Shown here: positions 50,990 through 60,865 of the stretch, piece after piece
Position numbering within the stretch: the first letter of the stretch is position 1
Layout: each line of letters starts with the position of its first letter
Assembly (NCBI GenBank): GCA_036898135.1
Contig: CM072511.1
Span: 163,384,564-163,448,563 of the forward strand
From: Oncomelania hupensis
Lineage: Eukaryota > Mollusca > Gastropoda > Littorinimorpha > Pomatiopsidae
DNA length: 64,000 nucleotides
Direction of reading: 5' to 3'
Program-made: the position numbers and the translations under genes
Notes under the pieces: model-generated
Databases searched by the model: none
What the model saw: the letters and a program-made list of their open reading frames with translations, nothing else
What the model was told of the DNA's origin: nothing

Positions 50990-51177
50990 GTAGCAAGTGG
51001 AGCCATTTGAGGTTTGGGGAGAGTGACTGAGGGCTTTTGCACAGATCTGGTGGTCATTCATGGTCACTGTGGCCTGGCTATGTTGGGCAGTGGTCAGGCA
51101 ATCGTCCCAGCTCAGGATCGTCATGGTCAGCTGATGAAGCACGGCAGGCGGGGTGGGAGACCACATGATGCGAACAC
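50990..51177 (-). CDS. Serine protease exon C1
   Basis: 188 bases with acceptor CTTCAG before 51,177 and donor GTAAGT after 50,990. It enters in phase 1 (two bases complete the Arg codon from exon B) and leaves in phase 0. The protein reads VRIMWSPTPPAVLHQLTMTI, LSWDDC, MNDHQICAKAL and NGSTCY, then joins GDSGSP of exon D. This is the region between the GWG strand and the active-site serine, with the two conserved cysteines before it (QICA and STC). Confidence 0.85.
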
Positions 51178-51295
51178 CTGAAGATGTAATGATTGATGAT
51201 GATAGCGTTAGGACTTTTCTTGTGACTTTGCTTCCAGCTTCGCTTTTTGCAAAGACACACTACAAGTGCAGGCACATGAACACGTCCACACAGCC

Positions 51296-51551
<256 letters not shown>

Positions 51552-51780
51552 CAAATGCTGAGCATAATAATACAAATACGTAAAAGCGCAAATAAATGGC
51601 TTTGAAAAATATTTACACTTGCAGGTTCCACACAGAGGCTCCCCATGCATCCACCACCACCACCATTACCACCAGCACTATCACCACTCCAAAGCCTGTG
51701 TAAGCAATTGAAGCCTGCTCTTCCCCTACTACCGCAAATCGGCCCCTTATGCAAGTCACAAACAATATAGGCCAGTTTCC

Positions 51781-51894
51781 AACCATAGGCGCTTGTATAT
51801 GGACACGCGAGCGCCTGTGCCGGTGACGCGTCTCCCTTTGGGTATTATAGATAGGCATAGGCGCTCGCGTGCCCATATACAGGCGCCTGTGGTT
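51781..51894. repeat. Hairpin MITE-like inverted repeat, unit 1
   Basis: Two 41-base arms (51,781-51,821 and 51,854-51,894) are reverse complements with few mismatches, each containing CACGCGAGCGCCT and a TATATGG core. The 32-base loop is unique. It lies in the protease intron. A folded RNA of this intron would form a long stem. Confidence 0.85.
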
Positions 51895-52101
51895 TCCACT
51901 AGGCAGGCGACCTTGAGATCTATCAAGTACAGGATATATGTGTGTAGACGTATGACCTTATTAGCCTCTGACACTTTGATTGGGGTCAGAGTCGCCGTCT
52001 GGCAGGTTGCCATGACTACATCTATAAATTAGTAGCATTCCAAGGGAGATCGAGAGCTGTGTAATCGGTCTATTGAAGTTACTTGAGGGGAGTTTACTCA
52101 C

Positions 52102-52233
52102 GCGGTGCGATGCTGCCCCATCCTACCACGGTAGCCGTCGGAGGCAGGCACGACTGGGATGCCAGTGTCACTCGCTGCACCCACTTCGTCCATCTCAGCT
52201 TCTTGCTTAGGGTCAGCACGCCAAGGTCATGCT
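52102..52233 (-). CDS. Serine protease exon B1 (catalytic Asp)
   Basis: 132 bases, acceptor TTTTTCAG before 52,233 and donor GTGAGT after 52,102. With the A left by exon A it forms Lys, then HDLGVLTLSKKLRWTKWVQR, VTLASQSCLPPTA and VVGWGSIAP. HDLGVL corresponds to the NDIALL motif with the catalytic Asp, and GWG is the conserved strand before the autolysis-loop region. Entry phase 1, exit phase 1, both matching the neighbours. Confidence 0.88.
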
Positions 52234-52246
52234 CTGAAAAACATCA

Positions 52247-52357
52247 TCATCATCGTCATCATCATCATCATCATCATCATCAACATCATCGTCATCATCG
52301 TCATCATCATCATCATCTTCTTCTTCTTCTTCTTCTTCTTTTTCGTCGTCGTCGTCA
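52247..52357. repeat. (CAT)n, (CTT)n and (CGT)n microsatellites, unit 1
   Basis: Compound triplet arrays directly upstream of exon B1's acceptor on the minus strand. Confidence 0.95.
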
Positions 52358-52506
52358 TGATATGTAGGCCTACATCCATTTTATCCGGTGTGACATCGTC
52401 ACAGTTCCTAGTATCTTAGCTGGGCTGGGAGCGACTGGGAGCATTCTGATTGGTCGACGCGTTACAAAATTCGACGCATGCGCACAGTGCTATCGTAGTC
52501 TTAGTA

Positions 52507-52553
52507 AGGATTAGGGTTAGGAGGGTTAGAGTTAGGGTTAGGGTTAGGTTTTG
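52507..52553 (+). repeat. Interstitial TTAGGG-like tract, unit 1
   Basis: About seven degenerate TTAGGG units, one carrying an extra GAG that is absent in unit 2. Confidence 0.9.
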
Positions 52554-52759
52554 GGTTACGACCGGGACAGCTTCTGGTTCAAGCATCTTGTGTTTTCTTC
52601 GTCGTCACCAGCAGCGGCAACATTCTCTTCAGAGTCGTCGTCGTCGTCGTAGTTATAATTATATAGTCGCTACTGTAAACATGTCCCAGCAATAAAAACA
52701 GGGTGCAAACATGAAACCATCCAGTCCAAGTTTTATCCTGCTGTTAGTATCGGGCTGCC

Positions 52760-52833
52760 CACACTACGTCGCAGAGACGGCCACCATTGGTGGAGATGCG
52801 ACTAAGCCTCGGCCGTCTCTACTGCGTAGTGTG
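52760..52833. repeat. Short hairpin repeat, unit 1
   Basis: CACACTACGTCGCAGAGACG with its continuation GCC (52,760-52,782) pairs with GGCCGTCTCTACTGCGTAGT plus GTG (52,811-52,833). The loop is 28 bases. Intronic, probably a MITE. Confidence 0.75.
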
Positions 52834-52897
52834 CTATCAGCCAAGTCGGCCATTCTAATAGCAATTCTGCTACTATTGTCGCTGTTTGTGTACTCAC

Positions 52898-53061
52898 TGT
52901 TTATTTTCCCACTGTCATCGAAGTCTGGATGTGGAGTGACGGCAGTAACATTCACGCGCTGCTCTGTCGGTCTGACGTTAGGAATGGTGATGACGTAATC
53001 ATGTTTTCCTGCGATCACTTCTACGTCACTGAATGCGTACCACGTGTTGTGCCCTGGTTTT
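52898..53061 (-). CDS. Serine protease exon A1
   Basis: 164 bases. The donor GTGAGT follows 52,898 (phase 1, matching exon B). The proposed acceptor CTACAG before 53,061 lacks a pyrimidine tract, so the upstream edge is less sure. The protein reads KPGHNTWYAFSDVEVIAGKH, DYVITIPNV, QRVNVTAVTPHPDFDD and SGKIN. VEVIAGKHD and VTPHPDFD match the strands between the catalytic His and Asp (V-AG-HD and I-HP-YD in most family members). The preceding exon with the TAAHC motif was searched for on the minus strand to the window end and not found. Confidence 0.75.
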
Positions 53062-53728
53062 CTGTAGACAGTCCTTTTTCTTTCTTTCTTTTTTTTTTGG
53101 TCTTTTTTTTTTTTTTTTTTTTTTTTACGGTACAAACGATTTTGCTTGTGTATTTAACGGATGATAAAGCTAAGTTATACCAAAGAGCTTAATGATGGTT
53201 AAAAGTTTGGTTTTTGCAAACGTTGCCATAAAAATGTTCTTTTGCAATGGCATAGGCTCAATAAGTTACCACGCACAGATCATTCATATAGCAGATGATG
53301 AAATATAGCCAGCCCGAGCAAAGGGAAATAATCCGTGAGAGCGTCTCGCATTTTTGTATAGGACATAATGGAAGTTCCCTTCTTTCCGTAATAAGCTCTT
53401 TGGTTATACTCACTAATGTGGCTGTTGGCGAACGGAATAAGGGAGACAAACCATAATGTATCGATTTCCACAAATGTTATATTTTCATTGGCCAAGGACG
53501 GTGTGACTAAAACTGATAGGTGTGGTGGTGGTAAAGGCAGTCCCATAGCCTTGTGGCCGTAGGGGAGCGTGATGTTGGAGATCACACTTATCTTGGGCCA
53601 GCGTAATGAGGGTGATGCCCATCTCTCTCCCTCGCTGCTTTACCTTCCCCACCCTTAAGAGAGTAGGCCTAGGTACTCAGTCACAGTTGAGTCAACTGGA
53701 GGCGTTGTTATTTGTCGCTTCACGTTTT
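53062..53728. other. Intergenic or intronic, no feature recognised, unit 1
   Basis: Poly(T) runs at 53,090-53,126, then unique sequence with short minus-strand frames lacking protease motifs. Confidence 0.5.
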
Positions 53729-53820
53729 GCGGTCACCCATCCAAGTGCTAGCCGCACTGGACGGTGCTTAACTTGCGACACAGTAGCGAGTGCTCCAACC
53801 ACTTCGCTATCCGACACCCC
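53729..53820 (-). mobile_element. SINE-like head joining tRNA A box and 5S rRNA promoter, unit 1
   Basis: On the minus strand GGATAGCGAAGTGGTTGGAG holds TAGCGAAGTGG, a fit to a tRNA A box. After CACTCGCTACTGTGTCG come AAGTTAAGCACCGTC, GGCTAGCACTTGG and TGGATGGGTGACCGC, matching the A box, internal element and C box of 5S rRNA in order. The remainder of 5S rRNA is absent, so this is not a 5S gene. No tail was defined. Confidence 0.75.
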
Positions 53821-54572
53821 TAAAACTGATATCGCATGGTAATTCATCAATCACAGATGACGATGTTTCCAGCAAGCTATACAATATATAAGTCGTAGGA
53901 ACGCAAGACCTACTTCAATCCATTTACGAACCCCCGTCTCCTACGCCTTTTCTGCAAATGACTGAAAAACCAAACGGTCTTCTTGTATTTTCTGAGAAAT
54001 TGTGGATAGACTATAAAAGAATGTTTGCGTGTCTGGAGGGCCAGACATTGTGTATGCAGTTGATGATGGCGTCTGCGTCTTTAGCGACGACGCCTGCATT
54101 GTTACTGAGTAAACGGGCTGCGTATATAGGAATGCGAGCTACACAGGATTCAAGCATCGAGGCCGAATTGATTTTGTCGCGTAACAGGAAGGAAGGAACA
54201 TGAAAGAATAGGGAAACTACACCTTTACCTGTACACAGATATTCAACACAGATTAATTGTGTGCCGACAATAATAAGAGTAAGTTGAGGCCTAAAACCTG
54301 TTAAGGTTTTTCTCTGCCTCTGCCAGTTGCTAATTGTTCTCAATAGTTTTGGGTGTCTCGAAAGCAAAACTAATTAATTTTTCTTGTTCGATGGGTGCGA
54401 TTTAGGTTCCTACAATCGAATGCTGAAAAATCTGAGCTGGGATCCTACAAAGCCTATAGCAAGAAACTGGCATGTGTGTGGGGGCGCGCTTGTGTGTATG
54501 TATATGTAGTGTGTGTGTATATTGTTTGTTTGCTTGTTTCAAATTTGTGTGGACTTAATGTAGTGAGGTTTT

Positions 54573-55936
54573 ACATGCACAGGCGGCGGAAGCAGGGGGG
54601 GGCAGGGGGGCCATGGCCCCCCCTAGAAAAATGTTGGAGGGGGCAGCCTTATATATTGCCCCCTCCAATAATGAGAAGTGGTTGTTGTTTTTTTGTGGTT
54701 TTTTTGCCAGGGCATCAAAGGATTTTTTTTCTTCAAATGGAATCAAGCAATACAAGTGTTTATCATCATAATCATCATATCACCCTCTGATCAGTGAGAG
54801 AAGTTCGTCCCTTCGTCATCATTTCCTGTCGACGCGTCATAATCGTTAGCCTTAGCGTAGATCAAAGTGACCGACAGTTTTCGACATCGTGCACGTCACA
54901 GTCGCTTTTTGAAAACTTTAATTTGCTGTCAGTTTGTACAGTCTACCGTTTTCAATATCAGCAATTTTCTCGCCTACAAGTGAAGAAGTGAGCAAAATGG
55001 CAAATGCTTTGACAACTGCATATGGTGTTATTGTTCCTCGTCAAGCATCCCGACAGACTCTCCGTGACAACCAACCTGCGGCCACTCCAGAAGAATATTT
55101 CAACATTAGCATTGCCATTCCTTTCTTGGAACACCTGTCAACCGAATTGGACTCGAGGTTCAAAAATGTTGATGGTCTATGTCTGGTGCCAAGCACTTTA
55201 ATACACAACCAGGATGGTTTCATGCAGGTTCCAGAAGGGGTGATGCTGGCAATGTTGTGGGAGTCTGACCTACCAGACAACGCTACCCTTGATGCAGAAT
55301 ACCAACGGTGGGTTTGCAAATGGCGAAGTGCTGCTGAGAATGCGACAGCTATCATCCCATCCACGGCATCAGAAGCACTGAAACATTGTGACAGGGATTT
55401 TTTATCCCAACCTGTTCATCATGCTTTAGAACCTTTGCACCCTACCTGTCACTACTGCCGAGTGTGAGCATTCAAACAGTCAGTTACGCAACCTGAAAAA
55501 CTACCTGCGCACTACAATGGGGCAACAGAGACTAAATGGACTTGCTTTACTGAAAGTGCACAGGGATGTTGATATTGACTTCAAAGAGGCAGTGAACTGT
55601 TTTGCCAGAAGATACAATTCACAAATGGTACTAATGCTGAGGAACCTAGTGCAGCAAGACTGAATTAAGTGAAGGCAGGGCGGTGATGTTCATAAACTAC
55701 AAGGTAAAGCTTTATACCGTTAACGATCAACAAAAAGTAGTGAATAATAATAGTATACAAAACATCTCTGCTGATAAATAAATGAGTGTGTGTGTTTTTT
55801 TTTAAGGGAGGGGCAGAGGATAATTTTTGTACCCCAGAGTTTGTCAGTTCAATTGTTCAAAAAGCTCAAAGTCCCAGACCATCACAGATGGCTTTTTCAA
55901 GGTTCAGATTGCACCAGATTGCACCATTTTGCATCC
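54573..55936 (+). mobile_element. hAT element, truncated copy (unit 1)
   Basis: Left terminal repeat CACAGGCGGCGGAAGC (54,578-54,593) is preceded by the target sequence ACATG. The copy stops at the duplication junction 55,936, so its right end is missing. It carries a broken transposase 3' region. Confidence 0.85.
54997..55663 (+). pseudogene. hAT transposase C-terminal fragment, unit 1
   Basis: The frame from MANALTTAYGV contains TPEEYFNISIAIPFLEHLST, GLCLVPSTL and EALKHCDRDFLSQPV. A one-base shift near 55,430 then leads to LPVTTAECEHSNSQLRNLKN, YLRTTMGQQRLNGLAL and VHRDVDID, ending at TGA 55,661-55,663. LPVTTAECEHS is the hAT dimerisation-domain hallmark; the closest recalled relatives are P52rIPK-like hAT proteins. 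The N-terminal zinc finger and catalytic core are missing, so it cannot transpose alone. Confidence 0.88.
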
Positions 55937-56033
55937 AGGGTGTCGCTAATGGCGGTATTTGAACGACGGCGTCGTCGGCTTCATGTACAACTTCCATATC
56001 CTGTATGTGCAACAATGGACTACCTGAGTCACC
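55866..56033 (-). pseudogene. Serine protease exon D2, cut by the duplication junction
   Basis: It starts with the same acceptor and GDSGSPLLHIQDM as exon D1. Protease sequence ends at 55,937 after LATP, where the junction puts it into inverted hAT sequence (WMQNGAIWCNLNLEKAICDG) and a stop at 55,866. The basic insert and the C-terminal strand and helix are lost. A protein from this exon would lack the C-terminal part of the second barrel and is unlikely to fold. Confidence 0.9.
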
Positions 56034-56202
56034 CTGTATAAAACACAGAAAACACAACAGTATGCTTACGGTGATGATTATTAACTATGACCGATGGACA
56101 GACATCGAATTAACATGGAGGTTCAACGTCTACTCCCGCCACTGGCGGTAACATTGTAGCCTGTACAAGCGGTAGTACAAACATCGTTGACCGACTCGAG
56201 TA

Positions 56203-56318
<116 letters not shown>

Positions 56319-56333
56319 CTCTTCCATTTTTCG

Positions 56334-56598
56334 GTTTGTAGTATAAACTGAGGCCTAGTCTGTGGACTTTAAAGATCCTGGCGCTCATGTCCTAGATAGT
56401 GCCGTCTGCACAAATACACCCAGCACGCACTAGGTCCCTTCTCCCTATCCCCGATCGCCCAGGATAGTGCTCAGTCGTGTAGGCGGCATACTACGCGCCC
56501 AAATGTTGCAAGTGGGCGCCTCGGGCGGCTTGAGTTAGATCCTGTATCCACGTATCCTTGAGCAGCTCGTGAGCTGGAAAAGCGCTATATAAAAGTAA
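56334..56598 (+). mobile_element. SINE-like repeat with GCGCTATATAAA tail, unit 2
   Basis: Duplicate of 50,035-50,300. Confidence 0.85.
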
Positions 56599-57287
56599 AA
56601 AAGTGATTTAAAGGAATATGGGAGGAGGGGATACCCGTTCCTGGAAAGAGGGGGAAGGAACATTGTTGGGACCTCTGTTCAAAGAGTTTGTTTTTTCTCA
56701 GTTTAATTTCGATAGTCTGTTGCAGTGTTCAAACATGAGCTGACAACCTCTTCTTTTTTAATTTGTATATGCTTTTCGATGCAGGCTTGCCCAGCAGAGT
56801 ATTTGACTCCCAACTCTCGGTCAAGACTATGAGAGCACAGCCCAAACCGAACTGTTATTTTATTATTTTTATTTTTTGTAATCCCTTGTAATAGGTACAA
56901 AAAAATGATTTGCCTTACAAGGCGGGAAGCGTGTTGATAATACACCGGATTGCCGGTTACTAGTGCCATGACACTCTCTGCAGAACACTGCCACAAACCT
57001 GCATAGAGTGCCAGCGACAATTTAACCCTGTTCACCACCATCACCTACCCCCACCCCCACCCCCCTCCCCCACCCCCAAGAAGAAGACAAAGGGTCAGGC
57101 GGGGAGAACATATGTCGTGTCGCCTTGTCCTGCATAACCTAAGGGTTCAAGCACGCACCCAAGGACTCCGCACAGCAAAGGCCACCCAAAGCCAGACTAG
57201 CAAAAAGGGAACAAACTCCCTATGGCACGACCCAGGGGGCAACCTCTCCCAAGCGTGACCAATCGCCTCCCACTACGGCATACTTAC

Positions 57288-57475
57288 GTAGCAAGTGGAG
57301 CCATTTGAGGTTTGGGGAGAGTGACTGAGGGCTTTTGCACAGATCTGGTGGTCATTCATGGTCACTGTGGCCTGGCTATGTTGGGCAGTGGTCAGGCAAT
57401 CGTCCCAGCTCAGGATCGTCATGGTCAGCTGATGAAGCACGGCAGGCGGGGTGGGAGACCACATGATGCGAACAC
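57288..57475 (-). CDS. Serine protease exon C2
   Basis: Identical in reading to exon C1, with the same acceptor and donor. It splices in phase only to the truncated D2 or, by skipping, to the intact D1 about 7.6 kb downstream. Confidence 0.8.
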
Positions 57476-57593
57476 CTGAAGATGTAATGATTGATGATGA
57501 TAGCGTTAGGACTTTTCTTGTGACTTTGCTTCCAGCTTCGCTTTTTGCAAAGACACACTACAAGTGCAGGCACATGAACACGTCCACACAGCC

Positions 57594-57599
<6 letters not shown>

Positions 57600-57692
<93 letters not shown>

Positions 57693-57750
57693 CAGAGACA
57701 GAGACAGAGAGACAGAGAGACACAGAGAGACAGAGAGAGAGAAAGAGAGA

Positions 57751-57816
<66 letters not shown>

Positions 57817-57853
57817 CAGAGAGAGACAGAGACAGAGAGAGACAGAGAGAGAG
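57600..57853. repeat. (GA)n and (GACA)n microsatellite, unit 2
   Basis: Counterpart of 51,301-51,551, about 4 bp longer and with a different internal arrangement of GACA units. Confidence 0.97.
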
Positions 57854-58075
57854 CAAATGCTGAGCATAATAATACAAATACGTAAAAGCGCAAATAAATG
57901 GCTTTGAAAAATATTTACACTTGCAGGTTCCACACAGAGGCTCCCCATGCATCCACCACCACCACCATTACCACCAGCACTATCACCACTCCAAAGCCTG
58001 TGTAAGCAATTGAAGTTCCCCTACTACCGCAAATCGGCCCCTTATGCAAGTCACAAACAATATAGGCCAGTTTCC

Positions 58076-58189
58076 AACCATAGGCGCTTGTATATGGACA
58101 CGCGAGCGCCTGTGCCGGTGACGCGTCTCCCTTTGGGTATTATAGATAGGCATAGGCGCTCGCGTGCCCATATACAGGCGCCTGTGGTT
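58076..58189. repeat. Hairpin MITE-like inverted repeat, unit 2
   Basis: Duplicate of 51,781-51,894; arms 58,076-58,116 and 58,149-58,189. Confidence 0.85.
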
Positions 58190-58396
58190 TCCACTAGGCA
58201 GGCGACCTTGAGATCTATCAAGTACAGGATATATGTGTGTAGACGTATGACCTTATTAGCCTCTGACACTTTGATTGGGGTCAGAGTCGCCGTCTGGCAG
58301 GTTGCCATGACTACATCTATAAATTAGTAGCATTCCAAGGGAGATCGAGAGCTGTGTAATCGGTCTATTGAAGTTACTTGAGGGGAGTTTACTCAC

Positions 58397-58528
58397 GCGG
58401 TGCGATGCTGCCCCATCCTACCACGGTAGCCGTCGGAGGCAGGCACGACTGGGATGCCAGTGTCACTCGCTGCACCCACTTCGTCCATCTCAGCTTCTTG
58501 CTTAGGGTCAGCACGCCAAGGTCATGCT
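58397..58528 (-). CDS. Serine protease exon B2 (catalytic Asp)
   Basis: Same sequence and splice sites as exon B1, containing HDLGVLTL and VVGWGSIAP. Confidence 0.82.
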
Positions 58529-58541
58529 CTGAAAAACATCA

Positions 58542-58652
58542 TCATCATCGTCATCATCATCATCATCATCATCATCAACATCATCGTCATCATCGTCATC
58601 ATCATCATCATCTTCTTCTTCTTCTTCTTCTTCTTTTTCGTCGTCGTCGTCA
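58542..58652. repeat. Triplet microsatellites, unit 2
   Basis: Counterpart of 52,247-52,357. Confidence 0.95.
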
Positions 58653-58803
58653 TGATATGTAGGCCTACATCCATTTTATCCGGTGTGACATCGTCACAGT
58701 TCCTAGTATCTTAGCTGGGCTGGGAGCGACTGGGAGCATTCTGATTGGTCGACGCGTTACAAAATTCGACGCATGCGCACAGTGCTATCGTAGTCTTAGT
58801 AAG

Positions 58804-58843
58804 GATTAGGGTTAGGGTTAGAGTTAGGGTTAGGGTTAGGTTT
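58804..58843 (+). repeat. Interstitial TTAGGG-like tract, unit 2
   Basis: Counterpart of 52,507-52,553 without the extra GAG. Confidence 0.9.
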
Positions 58844-59051
58844 TGGGTTACGACCGGGACAGCTTCTGGTTCAAGCATCTTGTGTTTTCTTCGTCGTCAC
58901 CAGCAGCGGCAACATTCTCTTCAGAGTCGTCGTCGTCGTCGTAGTTATAATTATATAGTCGCTACTGTAAACATGTCCCAGCAATAAAAACAGGGTGCAA
59001 ACATGAAACCATCCAGTCCAAGTTTTATCCTGCTGTTAGTATCGGGCTGCC

Positions 59052-59125
59052 CACACTACGTCGCAGAGACGGCCACCATTGGTGGAGATGCGACTAAGCC
59101 TCGGCCGTCTCTACTGCGTAGTGTG
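59052..59125. repeat. Short hairpin repeat, unit 2
   Basis: Duplicate of 52,760-52,833. Confidence 0.75.
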
Positions 59126-59189
59126 CTATCAGCCAAGTCGGCCATTCTAATAGCAATTCTGCTACTATTGTCGCTGTTTGTGTACTCAC

Positions 59190-59353
59190 TGTTTATTTTC
59201 CCACTGTCATCGAAGTCTGGATGTGGAGTGACGGCAGTAACATTCACGCGCTGCTCTGTCGGTCTGACGTTAGGAATGGTGATGACGTAATCATGTTTTC
59301 CTGCGATCACTTCTACGTCACTGAATGCGTACCACGTGTTGTGCCCTGGTTTT
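59190..59353 (-). CDS. Serine protease exon A2
   Basis: Same sequence and splice sites as exon A1. As the most 5' protease exon in the window on this strand, it should be preceded by the His exon. None was found between here and 64,000, so upstream exons lie beyond the window or are lost. Confidence 0.7.
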
Positions 59354-60016
59354 CTGTAGACAGTCCTTTTTCTTTCTTTCTTTTTTTTTTTGGTCTTTTT
59401 TTTTTTTTTTTTTTTTTTACGGTACAAACGATTTTGCTTGTGTATTTAACGGATGATAAAGCTAAGTTATACCAAAGAGCTTAATGATGGTTAAAAGTTT
59501 GGTTTTTGCAAATTGCCATAAAAATGTTCTTTTGCAATGGCATAGGCTCAATAAGTTACCACGCACAGATCATTCATATAGCAGATGATGAAATATAGCC
59601 AGCCCGAGCAAAGGGAAATAATCCGTGAGAGCGTCTCGCATTTTTGTATAGGACATAATGGAAGTTCCCTTCTTTCCGTAATAAGCTCTTTGGTTATACT
59701 CACTAATGTGGCTGTTGGCGAACGGAATAAGGGAGACAAACCATAATGTATCGATTTCCACAAATGTTATATTTTCATTGGCCAAGGACGGTGTGACTAA
59801 AACTGATAGGTGGTGGTGGTAAAGGCAGTCCCATAGCCTTGTGGCCGTAGGGGAGCGTGATGTTGGAGATCACACTTATCTTGGGCCAGCGTAATGAGGG
59901 TGATGCCCATCTCTCTCCCTCGCTGCTTTACCTTCCCCACCCTTAAGAGAGTAGGCCTAGGTACTCAGTCACAGTTGAGTCAACTGGAGGCGTTGTTATT
60001 TGTCGCTTCACGTTTT
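59354..60016. other. No feature recognised, unit 2
   Basis: Duplicate of 53,062-53,728 with poly(T) length changes. Confidence 0.5.
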
Positions 60017-60108
60017 GCGGTCACCCATCCAAGTGCTAGCCGCACTGGACGGTGCTTAACTTGCGACACAGTAGCGAGTGCTCCAACCACTTCGCTATCC
60101 GACACCCC
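60017..60108 (-). mobile_element. tRNA/5S chimeric SINE-like head, unit 2
   Basis: Duplicate of 53,729-53,820. Confidence 0.75.
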
Positions 60109-60865
60109 TAAAACTGATATCGCATGGTAATTCATCAATCACAGATGACGATGTTTCCAGCAAGCTATACAATATATAAGTCGTAGGAACGCAAGACCTA
60201 CTTCAATCCATTTACGAACCCCCGTCTCCTACGCCTTTTCTGCAAATGACTGAAAAACCAAACGGTCTTCTTGTATTTTCTGAGAAATTGTGGATAGACT
60301 ATAAAAGAAGTGGTGTTTGCGTGTCTGGAGGGCCAGACATTGTGTATGCAGTTGATGATGGCGTCTGCGTCTTTAGCGACGACGCCTGCATTGTTACTGA
60401 GTAAACGGGCTGCGTATATAGGAATGCGAGCTACACAGGATTCAAGCATCGAGGCCGAATTGATTTTGTCGCGTAACAGGAAGGAAGGAACATGAAAGAA
60501 TAGGGAAACTACACCTTTACCTGTACACAGATATTCAACACAGATTAATTGTGTGCCGACAATAATAAGAGTAAGTTGAGGCCTAAAACCTGTTAAGGTT
60601 TTTCTCTGCCTCTGCCAGTTGCTAATTGTTCTCAATAGTTTTGGGTGTCTCGAAAGCAAAACTAATTAATTTTTCTTGTTCGATGGGTGCGATTTAGGTT
60701 CCTACAATCGAATGCTGAAAAATCTGAGCTGGGATCCTACAAAGCCTATAGCAAGAAACTGGCATGTGTGTGGGGGCGCGCTTGTGTGTATGTATATGTA
60801 GTGTGTGTGTATATTTGTTTGTTTGCTTGTTTCAAATTTGTGTGGACTTAATGTAGTGAGGTTTT

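Noticed and set aside
52507..52553. A chromosome end
   Set aside because: Only about seven degenerate TTAGGG units, embedded in an intron.
52711..52998. Plus-strand frame with a hydrophobic stretch (possible membrane protein)
   Set aside because: It overlaps protease exon A1 and a hairpin repeat on the opposite strand. The hydrophobic run is the antisense of the exon and its intron.
53729..53820. A 5S rRNA gene
   Set aside because: Only the internal promoter region matches; the 5' and 3' stems of 5S rRNA are absent and the upstream part is tRNA-like.
54011..54367. Minus-strand frame as the missing His exon of the protease
   Set aside because: It contains cysteines and a GVV-like piece, but no TAAHC motif, no IVGG start and no splice phase matching exon A1.
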